A DNA stretch of 55,287 bases from Streptomyces sp. AP-93 (GCF_022808175.1 NZ_JALGBX010000039.1:1-55287), one strand, 5' to 3'. Positions 26,078 through 34,741 are shown, counted from the stretch's first letter. Notes: generated from the sequence alone by a model not told the origin. Numbers and translations are program-made.

Positions 26078-26887
26078 ATGGCTCCCATGATCACGCCGGA
26101 CACCCCGGCGCCCGGCCCGGTAATCCCGGTGATCGATCTCAACGCCGACCTCGGCGAAGGCTTCGGGCGGTGGACGCTGACCGACGACGAGGCCCTGCTG
26201 TCCGTCGTCACGAGCGCCAACGTCGCCTGCGGCTTCCACGCCGGCGATCCGTCCATCATGCGGCGCGTCTGCGAGCTGGCGGCCGCGCGCGGGGTGCGGA
26301 TCGGCGCGCAGGTCTCGTACCGGGACCTGGCGGGCTTCGGCCGCCGTTCCATGGACGTGCCGGCCGGTGAGCTGGCCGACGAGGTGGCCTACCAGATCGG
26401 GGCGCTGGAGGTCTTCGCGCGGGCGGCCGGTTCCCGGGTGTCGTACGTGAAACCGCACGGCGCGCTCTACAACCGCACCGTGCACGACGCGGGCCAGGCC
26501 ACCGCCGTGGTGGCCGGCGTGCTGCTCGCGGCCGGTCCCGGCGGGCTCCCGGTGCTCGGGCTGCCCGGTTCCCTGCTGCTCGACGCCGCCGGGCGGGCCG
26601 GGCTGCCGGCCGTCCCGGAGGCCTTCGCCGACCGCGCCTACACCCCGGCGGGCACGCTCGTACCGCGAGGCGAGCCGGGCGCCGTGGTCCACGACCCGGA
26701 CGCGGTGGTGGCCCGCGCCGTGGACATGGCCGCCGGGCACGTGGTGACGGCCGCGGACGGCTCCCGGATCCCGGTGGACGCCCGGTCCCTGTGCCTGCAC
26801 GGGGACACCCCCGGGGCGGCGGACCTGGCCCTGCGCGTCCGCGGGGCGCTCGGCGGGGCCGGGGTCCGGGTGGAGGCCTTCGCGTGA
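26078..26887 (+). CDS. pxpA: 5-oxoprolinase subunit PxpA (LamB/YcsF family)
   Basis: A 269-residue cytosolic protein. With PxpB and PxpC it converts 5-oxo-L-proline plus ATP to glutamate, clearing a spontaneous damage product of glutamine/glutamate. Family hallmarks are IDLNADLGEGFGRW, SANVACGFHAGDP, RIGAQVSYRDLAGFGRR and YVKPHGALYN, with TPAGTLVPRGEPGAV near the end. TACGCT lies 6 nt before the ATG and no Shine-Dalgarno is evident, so the mRNA may be leaderless. It is the first gene of a tightly coupled pxpABC operon. Confidence 0.95.
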   Translation: MAPMITPDTPAPGPVIPVIDLNADLGEGFGRWTLTDDEALLSVVTSANVACGFHAGDPSIMRRVCELAAARGVRIGAQVSYRDLAGFGRRSMDVPAGELADEVAYQIGALEVFARAAGSRVSYVKPHGALYNRTVHDAGQATAVVAGVLLAAGPGGLPVLGLPGSLLLDAAGRAGLPAVPEAFADRAYTPAGTLVPRGEPGAVVHDPDAVVARAVDMAAGHVVTAADGSRIPVDARSLCLHGDTPGAADLALRVRGALGGAGVRVEAFA

Positions 26888-27510
26888 GGGCCCTGGAGGC
26901 CGGCGCCGGGGCGCTGCTGCTGGAGGTGGACTCCGCCGAGGAGGTGGCCGCGCTTCACGCGGAGCTGCTGCGCCGGCGGGACGCGGGCGAGCTGGGCGGC
27001 GTACGGGACATCGTGCCCGCGGCCCGGACCGTCCTGCTGGACGGGGTACGGGAGCCGCGCGCCCTCGCGGCCCGGATCGCCCGCTGGCGGGTCCCCCCGC
27101 TGGCGCCGGCCGACGGGCCGCCCCCGGTGACGGTCGCGGTGCGCTACGACGGCCCGGACCTCGCGGAGGTGGCCGCACGGTGGGAGGTGTCCCCCGAGGA
27201 GGTGCCCGGCATCGTCGGCGCGATCACCTTCCGGGTGGCCTTCTGCGGGTTCGCCCCGGGCTTCGGCTACCTGACGGGCCTGCCCGCCCGCCTCCACCTG
27301 CCCCGGCGCGCGACGCCCCGTACGGCGGTACCGGCGGGCTCGCTGGCCCTCGCGGGCGAGTACGCCGGGGTCTATCCGCGCTCCTCCCCCGGCGGCTGGC
27401 AGCTGATCGGGTCCACCGACGCGGTGCTGTGGGACCCGGCGCGCGAGCCGGCCGCGCTGTTCGCGCCGGGGGTACGGGTGCGGTTCACCGAGGCGGGAGC
27501 GGCGCTGTGA
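26884..27510 (+). CDS. pxpB: 5-oxoprolinase subunit PxpB
   Basis: A 208-residue homologue of allophanate hydrolase subunit 1 (KipI-like). Visible motifs are VRYDGPDLAEVAARWEVSPEEV, the family signature FCGFAPGFGYLTGLP, and PAGSLALAGEYAGVYPRSSPGGWQLIG. It pairs with PxpC to form the kinase-like part of 5-oxoprolinase. The GTG at 26884 overlaps the pxpA stop (GTGA), so translation is coupled. Confidence 0.94.
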   Translation: MRALEAGAGALLLEVDSAEEVAALHAELLRRRDAGELGGVRDIVPAARTVLLDGVREPRALAARIARWRVPPLAPADGPPPVTVAVRYDGPDLAEVAARWEVSPEEVPGIVGAITFRVAFCGFAPGFGYLTGLPARLHLPRRATPRTAVPAGSLALAGEYAGVYPRSSPGGWQLIGSTDAVLWDPAREPAALFAPGVRVRFTEAGAAL

Positions 27511-28376
27511 GGGGGCTGGAGGTCGTACGGGCGGGCGCGCTGACCACCCTCCAGGACCTGGGCCGGCCCGGGTACGCCCACTTCGGCGTCCCCCGTTCGG
27601 GGGCCCTCGACGCGGGGGCGCACGCGCTGGCGAACCGGCTGCTGGGCAATCCGCCGGGGGCCGCAGTCCTGGAGACGACCGTGGACGGCGTGGCACTGCG
27701 GGCGGTGGGCGGCCCGGTGACGGTGGCGGTCACCGGGGCGCCTTGTGCGGTACGGGCCTGCGGGCGCCCGGTGGCCTGGGGAGCCCCGGTCTGGCTGCGC
27801 GCCGGGGCGGAGCTGGAGGTGGGCCGGGCGGAGTCGGGGGTGCGCGGCTACGTCTCGGTGCGGGGAGGTTTCGCGGTCGAGCCGGTGCTGGGCAGTCGCT
27901 CGACCGATCTGCTGTCGGGCCTCGGGCCACCGGTCCTGACCGCGGGGGCGGTGCTGCCGGTGGGCGCGCCCGGTCCCGATCCGGTGGCCGGGGCCGACGC
28001 CCCGGCGGCGCCGGGCCCGCCCTCGGAACTGGTACTCCCGCTGCGGCTGGGCCCGAGGGCCGACTGGTTCACGGCGCAGTCACTGACGGAGCGCCTGCTG
28101 CGCGGCCGCTACACCGTCTCGGCGGCTTCGAACCGCATCGGCCTGCGCACGGAAGGGCCGGCCCTGCTCCGGGCCCGTGGCGGCGAACTCCCGAGCGAGG
28201 GCATGGTCCTGGGCGCAGTCCAGGTCCCCCCGGACGGCCGGCCGGTGGTCTTCCTGGCCGACCACCCGGTCACCGGCGGCTACCCGGTCGTCGGCGTCGT
28301 CCCACCGGGCCCGGCCCTCGACGCGGCGGCCCAGTCGCCGCCGGGCCTCCCGGTGCGGTTCGTACGGAGCCGGTGA
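27507..28376 (+). CDS. pxpC: 5-oxoprolinase subunit PxpC
   Basis: A 289-residue homologue of allophanate hydrolase subunit 2 (KipA-like, biotin-dependent carboxyltransferase fold). Hallmarks are LTTLQDLGRPGYAHFGVPRSGALD, ESGVRGYVSVRGGFAVEPVLGSRSTDL, SNRIGLRTEGPALLR and ILADHPVTGGYPVVGVV-type text (FLADHPVTGGYPVVG). The GTG at 27507 overlaps the pxpB stop by 4 bp. It ends 72 bp before the convergent secreted-protein gene; the gap is GC-rich with short CCCGG/CCGGG self-complementary pieces but no clean hairpin. Confidence 0.94.
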   Translation: MRGLEVVRAGALTTLQDLGRPGYAHFGVPRSGALDAGAHALANRLLGNPPGAAVLETTVDGVALRAVGGPVTVAVTGAPCAVRACGRPVAWGAPVWLRAGAELEVGRAESGVRGYVSVRGGFAVEPVLGSRSTDLLSGLGPPVLTAGAVLPVGAPGPDPVAGADAPAAPGPPSELVLPLRLGPRADWFTAQSLTERLLRGRYTVSAASNRIGLRTEGPALLRARGGELPSEGMVLGAVQVPPDGRPVVFLADHPVTGGYPVVGVVPPGPALDAAAQSPPGLPVRFVRSR

Positions 28377-28448
28377 GCGACCGTCCCGCCGCCCGGGGCC
28401 CGCCGCCGAACGGCTCCGGGCACCCGGGGGCCGGGTCCGCACGGGGTG

Positions 28449-29816
28449 TCAGATCAGCGTGTTGTAGATGTTCCAGCCGCCACCGACCAGGGTGCGCTTG
28501 CCGCTGAGCTTGTAGCCCTTGGTGTTCCAGGCGCCCTCGTACAGCCAGAGGCTGCCGTCGCGGCCCCGGGCCAGCATGTCGTCGTGCCCGAGCGCGTTCT
28601 TGTCCCCGGCGTACGCGAGGGCGGTGAAGGGGCCGAACCCGGTGCCGATCTGACGCCTGGGCTTGAGCGGGGCGGCGACCTCACCGGTCGGGTTCGCCTC
28701 GAAGTACCACAGGACTCCGGCCGCGTCCTTCGCCAGGAGCCCGTTGGGGAAGGCCGTGAGGCTCGTGTACTGGTTCCAGCCGCCGCCGACCTTCACGCGC
28801 GGCTTGAACGGACGGTCGGGGTTCCCGGTACCGCGATAGAACCAGAGGACCCCGTCGCTGCCCCGGGCCAGCAGGTCGCTGACCCCGTCCCTGCGGGAAT
28901 CACCCATGCCGACGATCGAGGTGTACTGGCCCCAGCCGCCGCCCACCAGCTTGCGGGACTTGAAGGGATTCACCGGATCCCCGCTCCGCTCGTAGAACCA
29001 GAGCTGCCCGGCGGCATCACGAGCCACCAGCTCGGTGCCGTATCCCGGGGGCGCGGCCTCGCTGCCCACGTGGGAAGAGCCGAGACGGGTGATCGTGTCG
29101 TAGATGTTCCAACCGCCACCGACCCTCGTGCGCGGTGCGTAGCGGACGCTGCCGGTCTTGCCGTCGGACTCGTACTGCCACAGCACACCGGCAGCGTCAC
29201 GGCCGAAGAAGGTCGGCCGGTAGGACGCGCGCCCCTCGACGAAATTGATCTTGACGGGGGCGGTGGCCAGCGCGGCTCCGGCGGCGTCCCTCAGGTCGAT
29301 CCGGCCCCCCATGGAGCCGAACAGGTTGTCCGCGACGTTCATCCGGAGCACCCACGTGACCTTCTGGCCACTGGCGCTCGGGACGACGGTGGCCGTGGGC
29401 AGGTCCAGGTAGAGGGTGCCGTCGTCGTCTTCGGTGGTGCCGCCGAAGAACTTGCACGGCGAGCCGGGGACGCCGTTCACCAGGCAGCTGACGTTCCTGA
29501 ACCCGCTGATCATCCTGGAGGGGGTGTCCCACCCGCCTCCGGGGGTGTTGTCGATCACCATCTGGGCCTTGACGTCACCGGAGAACCCCGCCGGCAGTTC
29601 GGCGGTGAACCGGATCTGCGAGACCGGCACGTCACCCGTACGGATGTCGCTGGTCTCCTGGATCACGGTCACCGGCGCGGCATCCTCCGCGGCAGCCGCC
29701 ACCATCGGAGTGACGGCGGAGGCCGAGGCCATCGGAGCCGCCACGCTCGCGAGGACGGCAAGGCCGGCCACGAGCGCGAGACGGGTACGGCCAGAGGCGC
29801 GTCGAGCGGTATTCAC
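28449..29816 (-). CDS. Secreted protein with five tachylectin-like propeller repeats
   Basis: A 455-residue exported protein. A signal peptide (RTRLALVAGLAVLASVAAPMASA) is followed by a beta-rich N-terminal domain (about 45-195) with a cysteine pair (VSCLVNGVPGSPCKFF). Then come five repeats of about 45 residues with the pattern (L/V)ARDxxGxLWxYxx...VGGGWxxYT, which matches tachylectin-2-like or FG-GAP-like blades and so a probable five-bladed lectin propeller. It probably binds sugars outside the cell; the ligand is unknown. The GTG at 29816 has GGGGGA 5 nt upstream. A degenerate copy of its N-terminus and promoter lies just upstream at 29972-30260. Confidence 0.85.
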   Translation of the reverse strand: MNTARRASGRTRLALVAGLAVLASVAAPMASASAVTPMVAAAAEDAAPVTVIQETSDIRTGDVPVSQIRFTAELPAGFSGDVKAQMVIDNTPGGGWDTPSRMISGFRNVSCLVNGVPGSPCKFFGGTTEDDDGTLYLDLPTATVVPSASGQKVTWVLRMNVADNLFGSMGGRIDLRDAAGAALATAPVKINFVEGRASYRPTFFGRDAAGVLWQYESDGKTGSVRYAPRTRVGGGWNIYDTITRLGSSHVGSEAAPPGYGTELVARDAAGQLWFYERSGDPVNPFKSRKLVGGGWGQYTSIVGMGDSRRDGVSDLLARGSDGVLWFYRGTGNPDRPFKPRVKVGGGWNQYTSLTAFPNGLLAKDAAGVLWYFEANPTGEVAAPLKPRRQIGTGFGPFTALAYAGDKNALGHDDMLARGRDGSLWLYEGAWNTKGYKLSGKRTLVGGGWNIYNTLI

Positions 29817-29971
29817 AATTCCCCCATAGAACTTCAGGATCCAGGACCCAGGACCCAGGATCCAGGCGTGCGGCGTGCGGCGTGCGGCATCAGCGCGCGC
29901 GTGTGCGTTCACCTGTACGACACCGCATGCACCCCGAGGGTTGTATGCCGCTCAACGGATTTTCGACTGGA

Positions 29972-30146
29972 CACGGTCACCGGCGCGGGAGCCTCGGCGC
30001 CGGCCCGCACGACCGGGGTGACGGCGGAAGCCGTGGCCAGGGGGGCGTCACCCGGCGAGGACGGCGATGCCCGCGACCAGCGCGAGCCGGGTCCGATGGG
30101 TGGCCGGGCGCGTGGCGCGGTGAGTGGCGCGGCGAGTGGCGTTCAA
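29972..30146 (-). pseudogene. Decayed N-terminal copy of the adjacent secreted protein gene
   Basis: Minus-strand reading gives HRTRLALVAGIAVLAG, then a stop and frame change, then APLATASAVTPVVRAGAEAPAPVTV. These match residues RTRLALVAGLAVLAS and APMASASAVTPMVAAAAEDAAPVTV of the neighbour. A TTG at 30146 with GGGGAC upstream corresponds to the neighbour's GTG start. Homology stops after PVTV near 29972. The upstream DNA of both copies is also alike (GGGTTGxxxxCCGxTCxACxAG), so promoter plus signal-peptide region was duplicated in tandem or the rest of a paralogue was deleted. Confidence 0.75.
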
Positions 30147-30317
30147 GATGTCCCCGGGTCTTCGCGTCTTCAGACGTGTACGCGTGCACGCACGCACGGA
30201 CGGACGGACGGCGCTTCGTGCGCCTCGGGGGTTGCACACCGGTCGACAAGTTTGCGGCGCGCATGCCCGCCGCGGGCGCCGGCCCGGGTCGCCCCGGGCC
30301 GGCCGCTCCCCGCACTG

Positions 30318-31724
30318 CTACACCGCCGACTCCGGGGCGATCCGGCTCCGGACCGCCGACTGGACGTCCTCTTCCTCCGCGGGGTCCGCCGCCAGGCGGC
30401 GCAGGCGCGGGGCGACGCGGGCGTCGGCCGTTTCGGCGTGGCGGGCGGCCACCTCCCGGGTCGTCTCCTCGCAGTCCCAGAGGCACTCGACGGCGAAGCC
30501 CGCCGCGAAGGAGGGGTCCGTCGCCGCCAGGGCCCGCGCGGCGCGGCCCCGCAGGTGGGAGGAGGCCGTCTCGCGGTAGATGTGGCGCAGTACCGGCGCC
30601 GCGCAGCCGATGCGGAGCCGGCCCGCTCCGTCGACCAGGGTGAACAGCGGCGTCGAGTCCGGGCCCGAGCCGCGGACGGTGGAGCGCAGGGCTCCGAGGA
30701 CCAGGGTGGCGTCCTCCGCTCCGCCCCGGGCGGCCAGGAGGGTCCCTGCGGCCGTTCCGAGGGCGTCGGGGCGCTGGACCCAGCGGCGGGCCCGCTCGAC
30801 GGCGGCGGGGCCGCACATGCGCTCGTAGGCGGCTACGGCCGGCTCGTCGCCGACGGCTTCGATGAGGTCCAGTACGGCCGGGTTCTCCGGCTCGGCGAGG
30901 ACCAGGTGGTGCAGCGCGGTGGCGCGGGCGGCCTCTCCGGAGGCGCCGGCGGCGGCCGCCAGGATCGCGGAGCGGTCTTCGGGGGTGGCCACGGCGGCGA
31001 GGCAGCGGGCGGCCGGGACGTGCAGGGGGGTGCCCCGGCGCAGTCCGTCGGCGGCCCAGTCGAAGACGGCCTGGACGCCCCAGCCGGGCTGGGGCCCGCG
31101 GGGGGTGAGCTGGCGCTGCCAGCGGTCGAAGGAGCCCTGCTGGCGGGCGACGCGCAGCCGCTCGGCGTATTCGGGGGCTCCGGGGTCCTCTTCCCACAGG
31201 CACCAGGGCCTGGGCTCGTAGGCGTCGCGGACGGCGGCGGCGAGCCGCGCCTCGCCCTCGGCGGTGGCGGGGAAGCGGGCGAGGACGGGGGCGGCCAGGG
31301 AGCGCAGTCCCTCGTCGTCGTCGCGCAGGGCGAGTTCGTCGAGGGCCCAGGCCCAGTTGGCGCCCGTGGCGGCGTACCGGCGCAGCAGCATGAGCGCGTC
31401 GTCGCGGCCGTACGAGGCCAGGTGGCCCAGGACGGACAGGGCGAGGCCCGTGCGGCGGTCGTCCTCGTCGACGAGGTCGTCGACGCTGAAGAGGTGGGCC
31501 TCGATCTCGCCCAGGGGGCCGTCGAGGTCCAGGTACAGGCGTGCGTAGTACAGGGAGCGGTTCTCGACCTGCCAGTCCTGGCGCGGATCGCCGGCCACGC
31601 AGTGGTTGAGCGCCGCGAGGGCCTCGGCCCTGGGCGCCGCGAGTGCGTGCAGCGTGCCGTCACCGCGGCCGCGCTGGAGGAGCCCGAGCAGGGTGCCGCT
31701 CGGCGCTATGACTGGTTCGAACAT
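30318..31724 (-). CDS. HEAT-repeat-like hypothetical protein
   Basis: A 468-residue soluble, Ala/Leu/Arg-rich, almost wholly helical protein that reads like tandem HEAT/PBS-lyase-like repeats: LALSVLGHLASYGRDDALMLLRRYA, APVLRHIYRETASSHLRGRAARALAATDP and EVAARHAETADARVAPRLRRLAADP. It carries acidic DDLVDEDDRR and DDDEG turns. Such proteins are usually scaffolds; no enzymatic motif is visible and the partner is unknown. The ATG at 31724 has GAGG 8 nt upstream. A short same-strand ORF ends 46 nt before it. Confidence 0.78.
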   Translation of the reverse strand: MFEPVIAPSGTLLGLLQRGRGDGTLHALAAPRAEALAALNHCVAGDPRQDWQVENRSLYYARLYLDLDGPLGEIEAHLFSVDDLVDEDDRRTGLALSVLGHLASYGRDDALMLLRRYAATGANWAWALDELALRDDDEGLRSLAAPVLARFPATAEGEARLAAAVRDAYEPRPWCLWEEDPGAPEYAERLRVARQQGSFDRWQRQLTPRGPQPGWGVQAVFDWAADGLRRGTPLHVPAARCLAAVATPEDRSAILAAAAGASGEAARATALHHLVLAEPENPAVLDLIEAVGDEPAVAAYERMCGPAAVERARRWVQRPDALGTAAGTLLAARGGAEDATLVLGALRSTVRGSGPDSTPLFTLVDGAGRLRIGCAAPVLRHIYRETASSHLRGRAARALAATDPSFAAGFAVECLWDCEETTREVAARHAETADARVAPRLRRLAADPAEEEDVQSAVRSRIAPESAV

Positions 31725-31770
31725 GGGAATGGCCTCAAATCAAGCTGGGGACGCAACCGGGAATCGGAAT

Positions 31771-31881
31771 TCACAGGGCCGCGTAACAGCATGTGAGGAC
31801 GTCCGCCGTCTGGTTCCGCTCGATGTAGACCATTGCCTTCTCACTCTCGTCGGTGTTCTCGGCCAGGGCGGCGGTCCCCAC
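31771..31881 (-). CDS. Candidate small ORF or leader peptide upstream of the HEAT gene
   Basis: A 36-codon frame (GTG 31881; ATG 31833 would give 20 residues with GAGAAGG just upstream). It ends in TCCYAAL. It lies in the same direction as, and 46 nt before, the HEAT-like gene, in the otherwise gene-free stretch 31725-32071. The sequence mixes Glu/Asp/Asn/Thr with few Arg or Pro residues, unlike chance GC-rich frames nearby. It may be a regulatory leader peptide or a small secreted or modified peptide; nothing proves translation. The rest of the gap shows no other clear feature. Confidence 0.3.
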   Translation of the reverse strand: MGTAALAENTDESEKAMVYIERNQTADVLTCCYAAL

Positions 31882-32071
31882 CCGGCCAGGAGCAGGGGCC
31901 GGACACCCGTTGTGTCCTGCCCGCTCCTGCCCGTCCGCCCTGTCCGCGAATCGAATCCGACGCCATGATGACCCAGGCGGTTTGTGCGCCGCGACCACAT
32001 TTAAGGCCGCCGTGACCAACCCGTGAGGTCTGGACCGGCCTGGAACCGGCCAGGGAACGGCCAGAAGCGGA

Positions 32072-32551
32072 CTAGTTGGCTCCGAAAAGTTCCAGCAGGT
32101 CGGCCTTGGCGAACATGCGGGCGGTGTCCACGGCGGAGGGCGTTCCGGCGTTCGGGTCGGCTCCGCCGGCGAGCAGCGCGCGGATGACGGCCGTCTCGCC
32201 CTTGAAGACCGCCCCGGCGAGCGGGGTCTGGCCGCGGTCGTTGGCGCGGTCGGCCTCGGCTCCGCGGGCCAGCAGGGCCGTGACGGCGTCGGCGTGGCCG
32301 TGGTAGGCGGCGAGCATGACGAGGGTGTCGCCGCGGTCGTTGGTGAGGTTCGCCGGGACGCCCGCGTCGACGTACGCGGCCAGGGTCTCGGTCTCGCCCC
32401 GGCGGGCGAGGTCGAAGATCTTGGTGGCCAGCTCGACGACGTCCTCGTCGGGAACGCCCGGGGAGTCCGGCGCGTCCGGCGAGCCCTGGGAGTTCTGGGA
32501 ATCCTGGGAGTCCTGGGAGTCCTGGGAGCCGTTCTCGACGTGCTCACTCAT
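32072..32551 (-). CDS. Ankyrin-repeat protein
   Basis: A 159-residue cytosolic protein. The N-terminus has a Ser/Gln/Asp repeat (SQDSQDSQDSQNSQGS), followed by about four ankyrin repeats: ARRGETETLAAYVDAGVPANLTNDRGDTLVMLAAYHGHADAVTALLARGAEADRANDRG in two blocks, then QTPLAGAVFKGETAVIRALLAGGADPN and a short capping repeat. It likely mediates protein binding; the partner is unknown. The ATG at 32551 follows an AAAGGCGG sequence. The 280-bp gap to the next gene contains an AT-rich strip (about 32725-32780) typical of a promoter for the rightward gene. Confidence 0.85.
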   Translation of the reverse strand: MSEHVENGSQDSQDSQDSQNSQGSPDAPDSPGVPDEDVVELATKIFDLARRGETETLAAYVDAGVPANLTNDRGDTLVMLAAYHGHADAVTALLARGAEADRANDRGQTPLAGAVFKGETAVIRALLAGGADPNAGTPSAVDTARMFAKADLLELFGAN

Positions 32552-32831
32552 CGGTCGTACCGCCTTTCACGGGCAGGGCTGCGCACGGCACTGCGTCCGT
32601 ACGGGTGAAGCGTCAGAGTAGCGCCCGGACCTGCACATGAGAGGCGCGGGCCGAGGCAATGATCACCCTGCGGCCCCCGTTCCCCCATCCCGCCAGGCGC
32701 GCCAGCCGGGATGGGCCGGTCAAGTGAAAAATTACCGGATTCACCCATATGCACCTTTTATCGCATTGATACTTCCTGTGAGCCTGGAAGAACTGATGGT
32801 GACTGTCCCCACCCACCAGGAGAACTGACTC

Positions 32832-33026
32832 ATGGTCCTGTCCATCTCAGGTGTCGTCCTGCTCGGCATCATCTGCTTCCTGTTCTTCAAGAAGGACGGC
32901 ATGAAGCTGACGCACGCGTTCGTGTGCGCCCTCTTCGGCTTCTTCCTCGCCGGATCCGCCATCGCCCCCAGCATCACGGCGAGCACGGCGAGCCTCGCGA
33001 GCCTTCTCGGCGGGATCAAGCTCTAG
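32832..33026 (+). CDS. Small two-helix membrane protein (possible SpdB-like partner)
   Basis: A 64-residue protein with two hydrophobic helices (ISGVVLLGIICFLFF and HAFVCALFGFFLAGSAIA) separated by KKDGMKLT, then a Ser/Ala-rich tail. It has a strong ribosome-binding site (AGGAGAA, 7 nt). It sits 50 bp before an FtsK/Tra-like ATPase gene. Similar small membrane proteins accompany ATPases in Streptomyces conjugative elements (Spd proteins), so this may be a domesticated remnant or a stand-alone membrane pair. Function is inferred only. Confidence 0.75.
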   Translation: MVLSISGVVLLGIICFLFFKKDGMKLTHAFVCALFGFFLAGSAIAPSITASTASLASLLGGIKL

Positions 33027-33076
33027 CGCCCGGCCCCGGAACCCACCCGAAGCATCCACAACTCCAGGAGACGCCC

Positions 33077-34714
33077 GTGGCCCGGCGCCCACTTCCCCGC
33101 ATCCTCAGCAGCGGCACCGTGTCGCTGACCCGGGGCCGCGACTTCGCTCGCACGGCCGCCGACAGCGCCACGGACGTCCTCCATCCGCTCCTCACCATCG
33201 GACGGGGCTTGCGCGTCCTGGCCTCGGCCGGACGCCGCAAGTGGTGCGACACCCCCAAGGACAAGCGTGGTCCCGCGCTGTTCCTGGGGGCCGCCGGCGT
33301 CCTCGTGGTCGCCCTCGTCCCCTACGGCCCCCTCACCGCCCTGATCACTCTCATGGCGGCGGCGGCCTGGCAGGGACGCGACCGCACCCCGGTGAAGACC
33401 GGGCCCAGCGATGCCGAGACCGAACGGCTCGGCTCCCTCTATGAAGCCCTCGTGCCGTACTTCTCCATCCCGGAGGACCCGAGCCCCCTCTTCGCCCACG
33501 GCGGGGAATGGGACAAGGCCTTCAGCGGCTACGAGTTCGACGAGGCGGGCCGCGTCACCCGGCTCCACATCCGCTACCCGGCTTACTTCACCGACGGCGA
33601 GGCCGCATCGAGGGCCCGGATCGAGGCACTGCTGCACGCCAAGTCCGGGCGCGGACGGGAGTATCTCTTCGACTGGGACGAGGAGGGAAACCAGCTCGAC
33701 CTGAGCGTGCTGGCGGCGCTGCCGACAGGTATCGCCGCCCAGCCCTTCGTCACCTCCCCCGGTGAGACCGTGCTCGGATTCACCGACCCGGGCAGCGTGC
33801 AGCGCACCCTGCCCGTCCTGGACGGCGACGCGCCCCGGGACATGCCGCCGGTCATCTGGCGCACCGGTTCCCGTTCCGCCGAGCCCCACCTGCTGGCCGT
33901 CGGCCAGCCCGGCAGCGGTACGTCCACGCTGCTGCGCTCCATCGCCCTGCAGGCCCTGCGGCACGGGGGCGACGTACTGATCGTGGAGGGCGGCGGCACC
34001 GGCGAGTACTCCTGCCTCTCCGGCCGCGCCGGCGTCCTCGCCGTGGAGTGCGGGCCGGCCGGGGCGCTGGCCACCCTGGAATGGGCCGCCCGCGAGACCG
34101 AGCGCCGCCTGATCGCCACCCACCGGGCCCGCGAAGCCGGCCGGCCCGCGCCCGAGGACACCCGCCGTCCGCTGTGGATCCTGCTCGACCGGCCCAGCGT
34201 GCTGGCCCACTTGGCCGTCGCCGAGGGCGCCCCCGACCCGATCGCGCAGCTCCAGGTGCCGCTGCGGCACGGGCGCGCCGCGCACGTGACCGTGGTGGTG
34301 GCCGAGCAGTTCGACCACCTGGAGCTGCTGAACGACTCCGTCTGGCAGCACACGCGGGCCCGGGCGGTGCTCGGAGCCGCCACGATCCAGCAGATCGCCG
34401 ATGTGCTGGGGCTGCCCCCGCACACCACGCCGACGGCCGTACCGCCGCCGGGGCGCGGGTACGCCCGGCTCGGCGCCGGTCCCGTGCACCGGCTCCAGGT
34501 GCCGGCCACGCCGGACCCGTACGACGAGGCCACGCACCCGGGACACCGGCAGGCGGTGCTGGACCTGCTGCCCGAGCGGCAGGCGCCGCCCAAACCGGTC
34601 CCCGACCACGTCACGCCGGGCAAGCCGCTGCACATCGTCCAGCCGCCCGCCCAGGCGCAGGCCCCGGCGATCGACGCCTCGGAGATCCCCGAGGTCCCGG
34701 CGGACGCCCCGTAG
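33077..34714 (+). CDS. FtsK/TraB-like membrane ATPase with lysine-less P-loop
   Basis: A 545-residue protein with a membrane hairpin at about 65-98 (FLGAAGVLVVALVPYGPLTALITLMAAAAW) and a C-terminal RecA-like domain. The P-loop reads GQPGSGTST (276-284): the invariant lysine is Thr282. A Walker B-like strand WILLDRP follows, then VTVVVAEQ. The overall plan resembles FtsK/SpoIIIE/TraB proteins of actinomycete plasmids, but ATP hydrolysis is doubtful. The GTG at 33077 has CAGGAGA 6 nt upstream. It is probably co-transcribed with the 64-residue membrane protein. The C-terminus is Pro/Ala-rich. It is convergent with the MocR gene (27 bp). Confidence 0.8.
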   Translation: MARRPLPRILSSGTVSLTRGRDFARTAADSATDVLHPLLTIGRGLRVLASAGRRKWCDTPKDKRGPALFLGAAGVLVVALVPYGPLTALITLMAAAAWQGRDRTPVKTGPSDAETERLGSLYEALVPYFSIPEDPSPLFAHGGEWDKAFSGYEFDEAGRVTRLHIRYPAYFTDGEAASRARIEALLHAKSGRGREYLFDWDEEGNQLDLSVLAALPTGIAAQPFVTSPGETVLGFTDPGSVQRTLPVLDGDAPRDMPPVIWRTGSRSAEPHLLAVGQPGSGTSTLLRSIALQALRHGGDVLIVEGGGTGEYSCLSGRAGVLAVECGPAGALATLEWAARETERRLIATHRAREAGRPAPEDTRRPLWILLDRPSVLAHLAVAEGAPDPIAQLQVPLRHGRAAHVTVVVAEQFDHLELLNDSVWQHTRARAVLGAATIQQIADVLGLPPHTTPTAVPPPGRGYARLGAGPVHRLQVPATPDPYDEATHPGHRQAVLDLLPERQAPPKPVPDHVTPGKPLHIVQPPAQAQAPAIDASEIPEVPADAP

Positions 34715-34741
34715 GGCGTTTCCCTCCGGACCGGGCCGGTT

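Noticed and set aside
31930..32000. tRNA-like T-arm text GAATCGAATCC
   Set aside because: No acceptor stem or anticodon arm can be built around it.
33077..34714. Integrated conjugative element
   Set aside because: Only an FtsK-like protein and a small membrane protein are present; no integrase, att site, rep or excisionase was seen.
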